Positions 20,081 to 27,116 of a DNA stretch of 39,994 nt are shown here, one piece after another. The number at the start of each line of letters is the position of its first letter. Positions within the stretch are counted from its first letter, which is position 1. The stretch spans positions 1 to 39,994 of the forward strand of contig JAEWGI010000072.1 in assembly GCA_023388355.1 (NCBI GenBank), in the 5' to 3' direction. Both the position numbers and the translations under genes were made by a program. The DNA comes from Pseudomonadota bacterium (GTDB lineage Bacteria > Pseudomonadota > Gammaproteobacteria > Xanthomonadales > Xanthomonadaceae). The notes under the pieces were generated by a model. It ran no database searches and was not told the origin of the DNA. It was given only the letters and a program-made list of their open reading frames with translations.

Positions 20081-20890
20081 TTACTGCGCCGTCCAGCCGC
20101 CATCCACCGGCAACGACGCGCCGGTGATGTTGTGCGCCTCGCGCCGGCACAGGAACACCGCCAGCGCGCCGATCTCCTGCGGCAGCGTCATCCGCAGGCT
20201 GGGCTGCTTTTCCGCCAGCAGGGCGCGCACCCCGTCATCGCGCGAGCCGCCATTGCGGCGCGCCTCGATTTGCGGCTCGATCAGCGGCGTCTCCACCCAG
20301 CCGGGGCAGATGCAGTTGACCGTGATCCCGCCGGCATCGCGCGAGCCCTGCGCCGCGTACTCCAGCGCCGCGACCTTGCTCAGGCCGACGATGCCGTGCT
20401 TGCTCGCCACGTAGGGGGCCTTGTCCCTCGACGCGACCAGGCCGTGCACCGAAGCGACGTTGACCACCCGCCCGTAACCGCGCGCCGCCATCGCCGGCAT
20501 CGCCGCGCGCATCGTGTGGAAGGCCGAGGACAGGTTGATGGCGATGATGTCGTTCCACTTCTGCACCGGCATCTCGTGCAGCGGCACCGCGTGCTGGATG
20601 CCGGCGTTGTTGACCAGGACGTCGACGCCGCCGCCTGACCAGTCGGCGAGCTGGCCCATCATTGCCGCGATGGCCTCCGGGTCGCGCAGGTCGGCATCGA
20701 AGTGGCGGCTGCCGCCGCTGCCGGCCGCATCCACCTCGGCAATGGCGGCCGCGATCTGCTCCGCCGTCCCGAGTCCGTTCACCGCCACCCGCGCGCCGGC
20801 AGCCGCCAGTGCGCCGGCAATGGCCAGCCCGATGCCGGAGGTACTGCCGGTCACCAGTGCGGTGCGGCCTTCCAGGAAACGATCGTTCAT
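20081..20890 (-). CDS. bdhA: D-3-hydroxybutyrate dehydrogenase (short-chain dehydrogenase)
   Basis: Oxidises (R)-3-hydroxybutyrate to acetoacetate with NAD+ in the cytosol, linking stored or imported 3-hydroxybutyrate to acetyl-CoA. The 269-residue chain shows the coenzyme motif TGSTSGIG (14-21), NNAG (94-97), the catalytic set Asn119, Ser147, Tyr160 and Lys164 (PYVASKHG), and a C-terminal GASLPVDGGWTAQ typical of the 3-hydroxybutyrate group. The GIQHAVPLHEMP stretch, with its conserved Gln-His, is also characteristic of this enzyme. The gene is divergent from the oligomer hydrolase gene with 120 bases between. The CrbR-like gene follows 7 bases downstream. Confidence 0.93.
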   Translation of the reverse strand: MNDRFLEGRTALVTGSTSGIGLAIAGALAAAGARVAVNGLGTAEQIAAAIAEVDAAGSGGSRHFDADLRDPEAIAAMMGQLADWSGGGVDVLVNNAGIQHAVPLHEMPVQKWNDIIAINLSSAFHTMRAAMPAMAARGYGRVVNVASVHGLVASRDKAPYVASKHGIVGLSKVAALEYAAQGSRDAGGITVNCICPGWVETPLIEPQIEARRNGGSRDDGVRALLAEKQPSLRMTLPQEIGALAVFLCRREAHNITGASLPVDGGWTAQ

Positions 20891-21010
20891 GCGTGGTCCG
20901 TGTCTGCAGGCAACCCGCATACGCTAGCAGGCCGGCCGCGCATTTTCGGCGTCCCCCGCGTGGTACGAAGGTACGATGCGGGCGCGGCGCCCGGCGGTTA
21001 TCGTCGGCGC
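20891..21010. promoter_or_regulatory. Divergent promoter region between bdhA and the oligomer hydrolase
   Basis: These 120 bases separate two divergent 3-hydroxybutyrate genes. They contain a tandem GGTACGA direct repeat (20962-20968 and 20970-20976) with an 8-base period. That would fit a regulator contacting adjacent sites, but may be chance. No confident -35/-10 pair was found. Confidence 0.35.
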
Positions 21011-22810
21011 ATGAACATCGTCCTTCATTGCGCCTCCGCCGCCGTCATTGCAACGCTTGCCGCGCTTGCGGCAGGCTGCGCGTCCACGCCTGCCCAGCAA
21101 GGGGACGCCGCCATGTTCAGCGCCCAGCGCGCCAGCGAGCACCGCGGCAATGACGACCTGCTGACCGCCGGCCTCGGCTTGGCAGGACTGCGCGCGATGG
21201 CGCCGCCGACGTTCGTTGATCCGGCGCAGCCCACCCTCGCGGAGATCCGTCGGCGCGCGCTGTGGGCCAACTGGCGCGGCATCGCCGACCTCGCGCCCGG
21301 CGGCGGCTATGGCGATCTCTATGGCAGCGTCGCCGCGGTGCCCGGCCGCGAGTTCAGCGCCTTTGCCACCGTCGCGGGCGCGCGCCAGTCGCATCGGGTG
21401 CTGGTGCAGCTGCCCGACGGCTTCGACGCCGGCAAGCGCTGCGTCGTGGTGGCCGCGTCCTCGGGTTCGCGCGGGATCTATGGCGCGATTGCGGTCGCCG
21501 GCGCATGGGGCCTGCCGCGCGGCTGCGCGGTCGCCTACACCGACAAGGGCGCAGGCACCGATTACTTCGACCTGGATGCGCGGAAGGGAATCGCCGCCGA
21601 TGGGGCGGTGGCGGGCAGCGAGTCTGGCCTCGCGTTCGTTCCGTCGCCGGCCGCCGGCAGCGGTGTCGCCTTCAAGCACGCGCATTCGCAGGACAACCCG
21701 GAAGCGGACTGGGGCAAGCACGTCCAGCAGGCCGCGCAGTTCGCGCTGGCCACGCTGAACGCCCAGCTGCCGCAGCAGGCGCCTTTCACTTTCGACAACA
21801 CCCGCGTGATCGCGGTCGGCATTTCCAATGGCGGCGGCGCGGTCCTGCGCGCGGCGGAGCTCGAGGGCGACTGGCTGGATGCGGTGGTGGCCGGCGAGCC
21901 CAACGTGCTGGTCGCGGGCCATGGCGCGCGCAGCCTGTACGACTACACCACCGAAGCGGCGCTGCTGATGCCATGCGCACTGACCGCGCTCGGGATTCCC
22001 GCGATGCCGGGCAGCGAGGCCCGTTGCGCGGCGCTGGCCGCCACCGGCGCGCTGCAGGGCGCCACCCCCGAGGCGTGGCGGCAGGACGCGCTGGCCAGGC
22101 TGCGGGCGGGCGGCTGGACCGACGAGGCCCTGCGCGCAGGCGCGATCAGCGTCGGCTTCGACCTCTGGCGCGCGGTGGGCGTGGGCTATGCATCGGCCTA
22201 TGGCCGCTATCCCCACGATGCGCATCCCTGCGGCTACCGCTACGCGGCGATGGGCAGCGATGGCCTCGCCCGCGCCGCCACCGCGGCCGAGCGCGCCGCG
22301 TGGGGGTCCGACGCCAGCGGGATCCCGCCGGGTGCCGGTGTGGGCATTGTCGATCCGCAGCCGGCGGCGGACCTCGGGCTGACCGGGCTTCGCTGCCTGC
22401 GCGCGCTGTGGACCGGCGATGGCGCGGATGCGCGGCGCGTGCGCGAAGGCGTCGACGCCACCCGGGCAAGTGCGCCGCGTGCCGGATTGCCGGTCGTCGT
22501 GGTGCACGGGACTGCGGACGGGTTGGTGCCGATGGCCTTCAGCAGCGCGCCGTACGTGGCGGCCGCCAAGGCAGCCGGCCGCGACGTGCGCTTGTGGCAG
22601 GTCCGCAACAGCCAGCATTTCGACGCCTTCCTCGGCTTCCCGCAGTACGCCGCCGCGTACCTGCCGCTGCTGCCGTACGTCTACGCCGCGCTGGACCGGG
22701 TGGAGGCGCACCTGGATGGCAAGGCGGCGATGCCGGCGGATGCGGTGATCGCCACCACGCCGCGCTCCGGGCAGCCGTTGAACGCGGGCCATCTGGGGAT
22801 CCCGCGCTGA
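21011..22810 (+). CDS. D-(-)-3-hydroxybutyrate oligomer hydrolase, putative lipoprotein
   Basis: Hydrolyses linear 3-hydroxybutyrate oligomers to monomers. The 599-residue chain opens with a lipoprotein-type signal (CASAAVIATLAALAAGC, with Cys23 after AAG), so the enzyme is probably anchored in the periplasm or outer membrane. The nucleophile elbow GISNGGG holds Ser272. The likely acid is Asp503 (VVHGTADGLVP) and the likely base His536 (NSQHFDAF). The YTDKGAGTDYFDL segment is typical of the family. Members occur as cytosolic or exported enzymes, and this signal points to export. The frame is open upstream of 21011, but that part is the antisense of bdhA and is rejected. It is divergent from bdhA, with pssA following after 40 bases. 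Confidence 0.9.
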   Translation: MNIVLHCASAAVIATLAALAAGCASTPAQQGDAAMFSAQRASEHRGNDDLLTAGLGLAGLRAMAPPTFVDPAQPTLAEIRRRALWANWRGIADLAPGGGYGDLYGSVAAVPGREFSAFATVAGARQSHRVLVQLPDGFDAGKRCVVVAASSGSRGIYGAIAVAGAWGLPRGCAVAYTDKGAGTDYFDLDARKGIAADGAVAGSESGLAFVPSPAAGSGVAFKHAHSQDNPEADWGKHVQQAAQFALATLNAQLPQQAPFTFDNTRVIAVGISNGGGAVLRAAELEGDWLDAVVAGEPNVLVAGHGARSLYDYTTEAALLMPCALTALGIPAMPGSEARCAALAATGALQGATPEAWRQDALARLRAGGWTDEALRAGAISVGFDLWRAVGVGYASAYGRYPHDAHPCGYRYAAMGSDGLARAATAAERAAWGSDASGIPPGAGVGIVDPQPAADLGLTGLRCLRALWTGDGADARRVREGVDATRASAPRAGLPVVVVHGTADGLVPMAFSSAPYVAAAKAAGRDVRLWQVRNSQHFDAFLGFPQYAAAYLPLLPYVYAALDRVEAHLDGKAAMPADAVIATTPRSGQPLNAGHLGIPR

Positions 22811-22850
22811 GGTCTTGCCGGCTTCACGCCCGCTTTGGCAGGCTGTGCCG

Positions 22851-23468
22851 ATGAAACAACGCCACTTCTCGATGCTGCGGGACTTCCATCTCGCCGACTG
22901 GTTCACCCTCGCCAATGCGTTCTGCGGCACCGGCGCGATCTTCGCGGCGATGCGCTTCCTGCAGGAGGGCGTGGTGCGCGACCTGATGGTCGGGATGGCA
23001 CTGATCCCCCTGGCCTTCGTGTTCGACGCGCTCGACGGCCGCATTGCACGCTGGCGCAAGGTGGCCTCGACCTTGGGCCGCGAGCTGGACTCGCTGGCCG
23101 ATGTCATCAGTTTCGGCGTGGCCCCGGCCGCGCTCGGCTACGCCTGCGGCATGCAGGGCGGCTGGGACTGGGTGGTGCTGAGCTATTTCGTCGGCTGCGG
23201 GGTGTCGCGGCTGGCGCGCTACAACGTGACCGCCGAACAGCTGGCCGGCGACGAAGGCAAGGTGCGCTATTTCGAAGGCACGCCGATTCCCACCAGCGTG
23301 CTGATCGTGTTCATGCTGGCGATCGCGGCGGCCACCGGCGCGATCGGCGCGGACCTGTGGCTTGGCATGGTGCAGCTCGGGCCGTGGCAGCTGCATCCGC
23401 TGGTGCTGGTGTACGCCCTGTCCGGATCGCTGATGATCAGCAAGACCCTGCGCATCCCCAAACCCTGA
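22851..23468 (+). CDS. pssA: CDP-diacylglycerol-serine O-phosphatidyltransferase
   Basis: Makes phosphatidylserine, the precursor of phosphatidylethanolamine, at the inner membrane. The 205-residue protein carries the CDP-alcohol phosphotransferase signature DG-x2-AR-x8-G-x3-D-x3-D exactly (Asp62, Gly63, Ala66, Arg67, Gly76, Asp80, Asp84). It has about six hydrophobic segments. The following EGTPIPTSVLIVFML stretch is typical of the PssA group. ATG 22851 is chosen because the family begins near FSMLRDFHLADWFTLANAFCG. It stands between the oligomer hydrolase and phaE in the same orientation and may be read with either. Confidence 0.92.
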   Translation: MKQRHFSMLRDFHLADWFTLANAFCGTGAIFAAMRFLQEGVVRDLMVGMALIPLAFVFDALDGRIARWRKVASTLGRELDSLADVISFGVAPAALGYACGMQGGWDWVVLSYFVGCGVSRLARYNVTAEQLAGDEGKVRYFEGTPIPTSVLIVFMLAIAAATGAIGADLWLGMVQLGPWQLHPLVLVYALSGSLMISKTLRIPKP

Positions 23469-23534
23469 CCAGCGTCCGCTGACGTGGCATCGTCATGGGT
23501 CGGTTGCTAGCATGGAGGCAGCAACGGAGGACGC

Positions 23535-24617
23535 ATGGCTGACACGATCGATACGGGCGATTTCGAGGCACTCGCGCGCCGCTACTGGGGCATGTGGGGC
23601 GATGCGATGCGTAGCGCCGGCGCTGGCGCGATGCCTGCCTCCGATGGCTACCGCGATGCGATGGATGCGTGGATGCGCAGCGCGACGGGTGGGCCACCGG
23701 CCGTCGACGCCGTGCTGGAGAACTTCAACCGCCAGGGCAAGGCCTGGTTCGCGCGGATGCAGCAGGTGGCGGCGCAGTTCGCTGGACGCGAGCATTCGGC
23801 GCAGGACATCGCCGCGGCCTGGCGCACGGCGCTGGGCGCCGGCGGCAACCCCTTCGCCGACCTGCTCAACGGCATGGACGGCCCGGGGATGTTGCCGCTG
23901 GGCCAATGGCAGGGTGCGACCCACGACTGGCTGCAGGGCGCGCGGCACCAGGCCACCGAACTGCTGAACCTGCCGACGTTCGGCTTCACCCGCGAACACC
24001 AGGAACGCTGGCAGGAGTTCGGCAAGGCGCAGCTGCGTCTGGCGGACGCCCTGGCCCGCTATAACCAGCTGATGGCCGCCGCCGGGCAGGACGCCTATGC
24101 CCGCTTCGAGGCGAGGCTTGCGCAGCGCGAAGAACCCGGGCGCCAGCTCACCAGCGTGCGCGCACTGTTCGACCTGTGGATCGAAGCGGCGGAAGAGGCC
24201 TACGCGAAGATCGCGCTGTCCACCGACTACCGCCATGCCTATGGCGAGCTGCTGAACGCGCAGATGCAGCTGCGCGGCAGCCAGCAGGCGATCGTCGAGC
24301 AGGCCGCCAGCGCGATGGGGCTGCCGGGCCGCGCCGAGCTCGATGGCGCGCACCGCAAGCTCGCCGAACTGGACCGCCAGCTGTGGCGCATGCGGCGGCA
24401 GGCCGAGCAGGCCGCCGAAGCGGAGCCACCCGCGCGCCGGGCGCCTGCAAAGGCAGCCGCAGCACCCAAGGCTTCCGCGGCGCGCAAGCCGGCGAAAAAG
24501 GCGGCGCCCGCGAAGGCCGGGAAGCCGGCGGCCAAGGCGGTCGCCCGGCCTTCCGCCAAGCCGGCGCGCACGGCGGCCGGCAAGACCGCGCGCACGCCAT
24601 CCCCCAGGAAGCGCTGA
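23535..24617 (+). CDS. phaE: Class III polyhydroxyalkanoate synthase subunit PhaE with a histone H1-like tail
   Basis: PhaE is the non-catalytic partner that activates PhaC in class III synthases, on the surface of polymer granules. The 360 residues begin with a largely helical PhaE region (YWGMWGDAM, GFTREHQERWQEFGKAQLRL, TDYRHAYGELLNAQMQLRG), including a putative coiled coil at about 275-295. From about 297 to the end, 64 residues consist mostly of Ala, Lys, Pro and Arg, with KPAKKAAPAK-type runs like those of histone H1-like bacterial proteins. The tail is not needed for the PhaE fold and may bind DNA. GGAGG precedes the ATG at good spacing. One base separates its stop from the phaC start. 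Confidence 0.92.
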   Translation: MADTIDTGDFEALARRYWGMWGDAMRSAGAGAMPASDGYRDAMDAWMRSATGGPPAVDAVLENFNRQGKAWFARMQQVAAQFAGREHSAQDIAAAWRTALGAGGNPFADLLNGMDGPGMLPLGQWQGATHDWLQGARHQATELLNLPTFGFTREHQERWQEFGKAQLRLADALARYNQLMAAAGQDAYARFEARLAQREEPGRQLTSVRALFDLWIEAAEEAYAKIALSTDYRHAYGELLNAQMQLRGSQQAIVEQAASAMGLPGRAELDGAHRKLAELDRQLWRMRRQAEQAAEAEPPARRAPAKAAAAPKASAARKPAKKAAPAKAGKPAAKAVARPSAKPARTAAGKTARTPSPRKR

Positions 24618-24618
24618 C

Positions 24619-25683
24619 ATGCACGGTCCATTGCACCTCTCCCCGGAATCGCTGGCACTCGAGGCGGGAGAACTGCGCCGCAAGCTCGCCGCCGGCATCG
24701 ACACCCTGCGCCAGCTCGACGACGTCGACTTCGGCGTGACCACGCGCGAGGAAGTCTGGCGCGACGGCAAGGTGGTGCTGTACCGCTTCCGTGGCGACGC
24801 CAAGCCCACCGCCGCGGTGCCGATCCTGGTCTGCTATGCACTGGTCAACCGCCCGTACATGGTCGACCTGCAGGAAGACCGTTCGCTGGTGAAGAACCTG
24901 CTGGCGCGCGGCGAGGACGTCTACATCATCGACTGGGGCTACCCGGACCGCTCGGACCGGTTCCTCACCCTCGAGGACTACATCGAGCGTTACATCGGCG
25001 GCGCGGTGGACCACCTGCGCAAGGCGCTTGGGCTGCCAGCGGTCAACCTGCTCGGCATCTGCCAGGGCGGCGTGTTCTCGCTTTGCTACGCGGCGCTGCA
25101 TCCGCGCAAGGTGCGCAACCTGATCACGATGGTGACCCCGGTCGACTTCCACACCGACGACAACATGCTGTCCAACTGGACCCGTGAGATCGACGTCGAC
25201 CTGATGGTGGACACGCTGGGCAACATTCCGGCGGACATGATGAACGTCACCTACCTGATGCTGAAGCCGTGGCGGCTGTTCGCGCAGAAGTACGTGGGCA
25301 TGGTCGACATCCTCGACGACCGCAAGGCGATGGAGGACTTCCTGCGCATGGAGAAGTGGATCTTCGATTCGCCGGACCAGGCGGGCGAGGCGTTCCGCGA
25401 GTTCACCACCCAGTTCTTCCAGGGCAACCGCCTGGTCGCCGGTGGCGCCAGGGTCGGCGACGAGGAGGTGCACCTGGGGTTGGTCGAGATGCCGGTGCTG
25501 AACATCTACGCCGAGCAGGACCACCTGGTGCCGCCGGATGCGTCGCGCGCGCTGCGCGATCTGGTCGGGACCGACGACTACACCGAGTTGTCGTTCCGCG
25601 GCGGGCACATCGGCATCTACGTCTCCGGGCGCGCGCAGAAGGAAGTGCCGGACACGATCCACGGCTGGCTTTCTCAGCGCTGA
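24619..25683 (+). CDS. phaC: Class III polyhydroxyalkanoate synthase catalytic subunit PhaC
   Basis: Polymerises (R)-3-hydroxyacyl-CoA, mainly 3-hydroxybutyryl-CoA, into polyester granules. The 354-residue length is that of class III synthases. The lipase-like box GICQGG gives catalytic Cys148. Asp301 (AEQDHLVPP) and His330 (GGHIGIY) complete the triad and are offset by one from the Allochromatium enzyme (149, 302, 331). ATG 24619 lies one base after the phaE stop, so translation is probably coupled. The frame stays open upstream, but that is phaE in another frame. Class III synthases prefer short-chain substrates, which agrees with the neighbouring 3-hydroxybutyrate genes. Confidence 0.97.
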   Translation: MHGPLHLSPESLALEAGELRRKLAAGIDTLRQLDDVDFGVTTREEVWRDGKVVLYRFRGDAKPTAAVPILVCYALVNRPYMVDLQEDRSLVKNLLARGEDVYIIDWGYPDRSDRFLTLEDYIERYIGGAVDHLRKALGLPAVNLLGICQGGVFSLCYAALHPRKVRNLITMVTPVDFHTDDNMLSNWTREIDVDLMVDTLGNIPADMMNVTYLMLKPWRLFAQKYVGMVDILDDRKAMEDFLRMEKWIFDSPDQAGEAFREFTTQFFQGNRLVAGGARVGDEEVHLGLVEMPVLNIYAEQDHLVPPDASRALRDLVGTDDYTELSFRGGHIGIYVSGRAQKEVPDTIHGWLSQR

Positions 25684-25691
25684 CGCGCGCC

Positions 25692-26138
25692 ATGCCGCGT
25701 TGGGTATTGCGGGCCCTGCAGGTGCTCGGGGCGGCCTGGACGCTGCCGAACACCGTGCTCGGGCTGTTCGTCGGGGTCCTGAGCCTGGCGTTCGGTGCGC
25801 ACGTGCATGCCAGCGCGCGTGACCTTGCGATCGTGTTCCATCGCGTGCCGTGGGGGCCGGGCGGCGCGCTGACCTTGGGCAACGTGATCCTGCACACCGG
25901 GGAAAGCCTGGACTCGCAGTGCATCACCTACGCGCACCGGGCGGGACATGGCGAGGAGCCCTGGATCCTGCTGGCCGACCACGAGCGCGCACACGTGTTC
26001 CAGTACATGGTGCTGGGGGCGCTGTTCCTGCCGTTGTACCTGCTCAGCGGCGGGGTCAGCGTGCGCAACCGGTTCGAGCGCGCGGCGGATCGCTACGCGC
26101 AAACTGGGCGCGGCTGGTGGCCGTGGTCGGCCGCGTGA
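25692..26138 (+). CDS. Small membrane protein with an HExxH motif, unknown
   Basis: The 148-residue protein starts 8 bases after the phaC stop, so it is probably in the same operon. An N-terminal hydrophobic segment (ALQVLGAAWTLPNTVLGLFVG, residues 8-28) and a second one (MVLGALFLPLYLLSGGVSV, about 107-125) flank a soluble part. At the start of the second segment stands DHERAHVFQY, an HExxH sequence like that of zinc metallopeptidases. A later RFERAADRYAQ holds a Glu-Ala-Ala-Asp pattern that could supply a third ligand. The family is not recognised. The motif could be chance, but its placement before a membrane helix recalls membrane-bound gluzincin-like enzymes. Confidence 0.7.
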   Translation: MPRWVLRALQVLGAAWTLPNTVLGLFVGVLSLAFGAHVHASARDLAIVFHRVPWGPGGALTLGNVILHTGESLDSQCITYAHRAGHGEEPWILLADHERAHVFQYMVLGALFLPLYLLSGGVSVRNRFERAADRYAQTGRGWWPWSAA

Positions 26139-26217
26139 CCACGCGTGTCCGACGAACGGTCGCCTGAACAGGGCGGCCTTGCCTGTTTCCTAACATCGGT
26201 GGGCGTAGTCTCCAATC

Positions 26218-26319
26218 GTCGGGGAACAACTTCGACGCCCGTGCACAACGGCCGAAGAATCGCCCCGACGCAAGACCCGGTCCCCTCCAGGTTCGAAGCC
26301 CGCGAGACCGGGTCTTTCT
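26218..26319 (+). ncRNA. Candidate structured RNA between the PHA operon and tRNA-Leu
   Basis: A two-part helix (GTCGGGG 26218-26224 with CCCCGAC 26263-26269; CTTCG 26230-26234 with CGAAG 26253-26257) is followed by a terminator-like hairpin ending in a short T run. No protein frame with homology covers it. It could be an independent small RNA or the 3' end of the phaE-phaC transcript. Strand is assigned from the T run. No known family is recognised and no convincing promoter was seen, only a weak TAGTCT at 26206. Confidence 0.35.
26273..26319 (+). terminator. Terminator-like hairpin with long loop
   Basis: AGACCCGGTC (26273-26282) is fully complementary to GACCGGGTCT (26306-26315), with a 23-base loop and then TTTCTG-type bases. 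It is the first plausible terminator after the pssA-phaE-phaC series and would end it or the candidate RNA. Confidence 0.55.
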
Positions 26320-26345
26320 GTATCCGGGATTCGCCGCCAGACACG

Positions 26346-26367
26346 AAAAACCCGCCTTGGGGGCGGG
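26346..26367 (-). terminator. Intrinsic terminator of tRNA-Leu
   Basis: On the minus strand, just after the tRNA 3' end, CCCGCC (26367-26362) pairs with GGCGGG (26356-26351), followed by five T residues (26350-26346). Confidence 0.8.
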
Positions 26368-26368
26368 C

Positions 26369-26455
26369 TGGTGCCGGAAGTGGGACTCGAACCCACACGC
26401 TTTTAAGGGCGGCGGATTTTGAGTCCGCTGCGTCTACCGATTCCGCCATTCCGGC
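26369..26455 (-). tRNA. tRNA-Leu (anticodon CAA)
   Basis: The 87-base minus-strand gene has acceptor arms GCCGGAA and TTCCGGC and an encoded CCA end. The anticodon stem is GCGGA/TCCGC with loop CTCAAAA, giving anticodon CAA, which reads UUG. It has the long variable arm of class II leucine tRNAs and a GTGGGTTCGAGTCCCAC T arm. A terminator follows directly. Confidence 0.96.
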
Positions 26456-26485
26456 GCGGACGCGCAGTATAGCGGAGGCGGTGGC

Positions 26486-27088
26486 TCAGGCGGCCTCGTC
26501 GGTGGCGAGGGTGGCGGCTTCGCGCACGAACCACTCGCCGGCTTGCGGGTGGAAACGCGCGCAGCAGGCCATCTCCGCCTGGTAGATGTGCAGCGAAATC
26601 GCGATGGCGTCGTTGCTGGCGTTGCGGATGGTGTGGAACTCGTGCGGCGGGATCAGGCTGCCGGCGCTGCCCGGCCCAGCGTGGATGCCGCCGGCAGCGC
26701 GGAAGCGGAAGCGGTCGCCCGACTGTTCCAGCAGCTCGTACTGGGTGATCTCCAGTTCACCCAGCCACACGCCTTCCACGCACCACAATCCGGAATGGTC
26801 ATGCAGCGGAGTTCCCTGGCCGGGACCCCACGTCATCGCCACCACGCTGTAGCCATGGGTCGGGCAGCGGAACAGCTCGCGCCGCGCGTAGTGGTCGGCG
26901 ACCGGCGCACGCACGCACGCGGGCAGTTGCACCGCGGGGTCGCGGATCAGCGCGCACAGGGTCTGCCGCAGCGCCGCGGTCACGGCGTGCTGGTCACCGG
27001 CTGCCAGCGCCGCCTCGACGCCCTGCACCAAGCGGTCGCGACCGGGGAAGTCGACGGGCGCGAAAGCGTCGGTGGCGGGCGTCGTCAT
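26486..27088 (-). CDS. Cysteine dioxygenase (cupin)
   Basis: Iron(II) enzyme that oxidises cysteine, or a related thiol, to the sulfinate with O2 in the cytosol. The 200-residue cupin contains iron ligands His96 and His98 in PLHDHSGLWCVEG and His152 in PPHEFHTIRN, matching both type I cysteine dioxygenase motifs. Bacterial members also include 3-mercaptopropionate dioxygenases, and the exact substrate cannot be settled by eye. ATG 27088 is used because the upstream frame is non-homologous and overlaps metX. The gene lies 28 bases after metX on the same strand, so formation and oxidation of cysteine may be co-expressed. Confidence 0.88.
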   Translation of the reverse strand: MTTPATDAFAPVDFPGRDRLVQGVEAALAAGDQHAVTAALRQTLCALIRDPAVQLPACVRAPVADHYARRELFRCPTHGYSVVAMTWGPGQGTPLHDHSGLWCVEGVWLGELEITQYELLEQSGDRFRFRAAGGIHAGPGSAGSLIPPHEFHTIRNASNDAIAISLHIYQAEMACCARFHPQAGEWFVREAATLATDEAA

Positions 27089-27116
27089 GCGCCCGAGTGT
27101 ACAAGACCCGCGCGGG

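Noticed and set aside
20924..23107. Minus-strand open frame of 727 residues across the oligomer hydrolase and pssA
   Set aside because: It is an antisense shadow. The plus-strand frames have signal peptides, catalytic motifs and proper starts.
26291..26301. GGTTCGAAGCC as part of a second tRNA or a tmRNA
   Set aside because: No acceptor, D or anticodon arms can be folded around it. It lies in the loop of a terminator-like hairpin.
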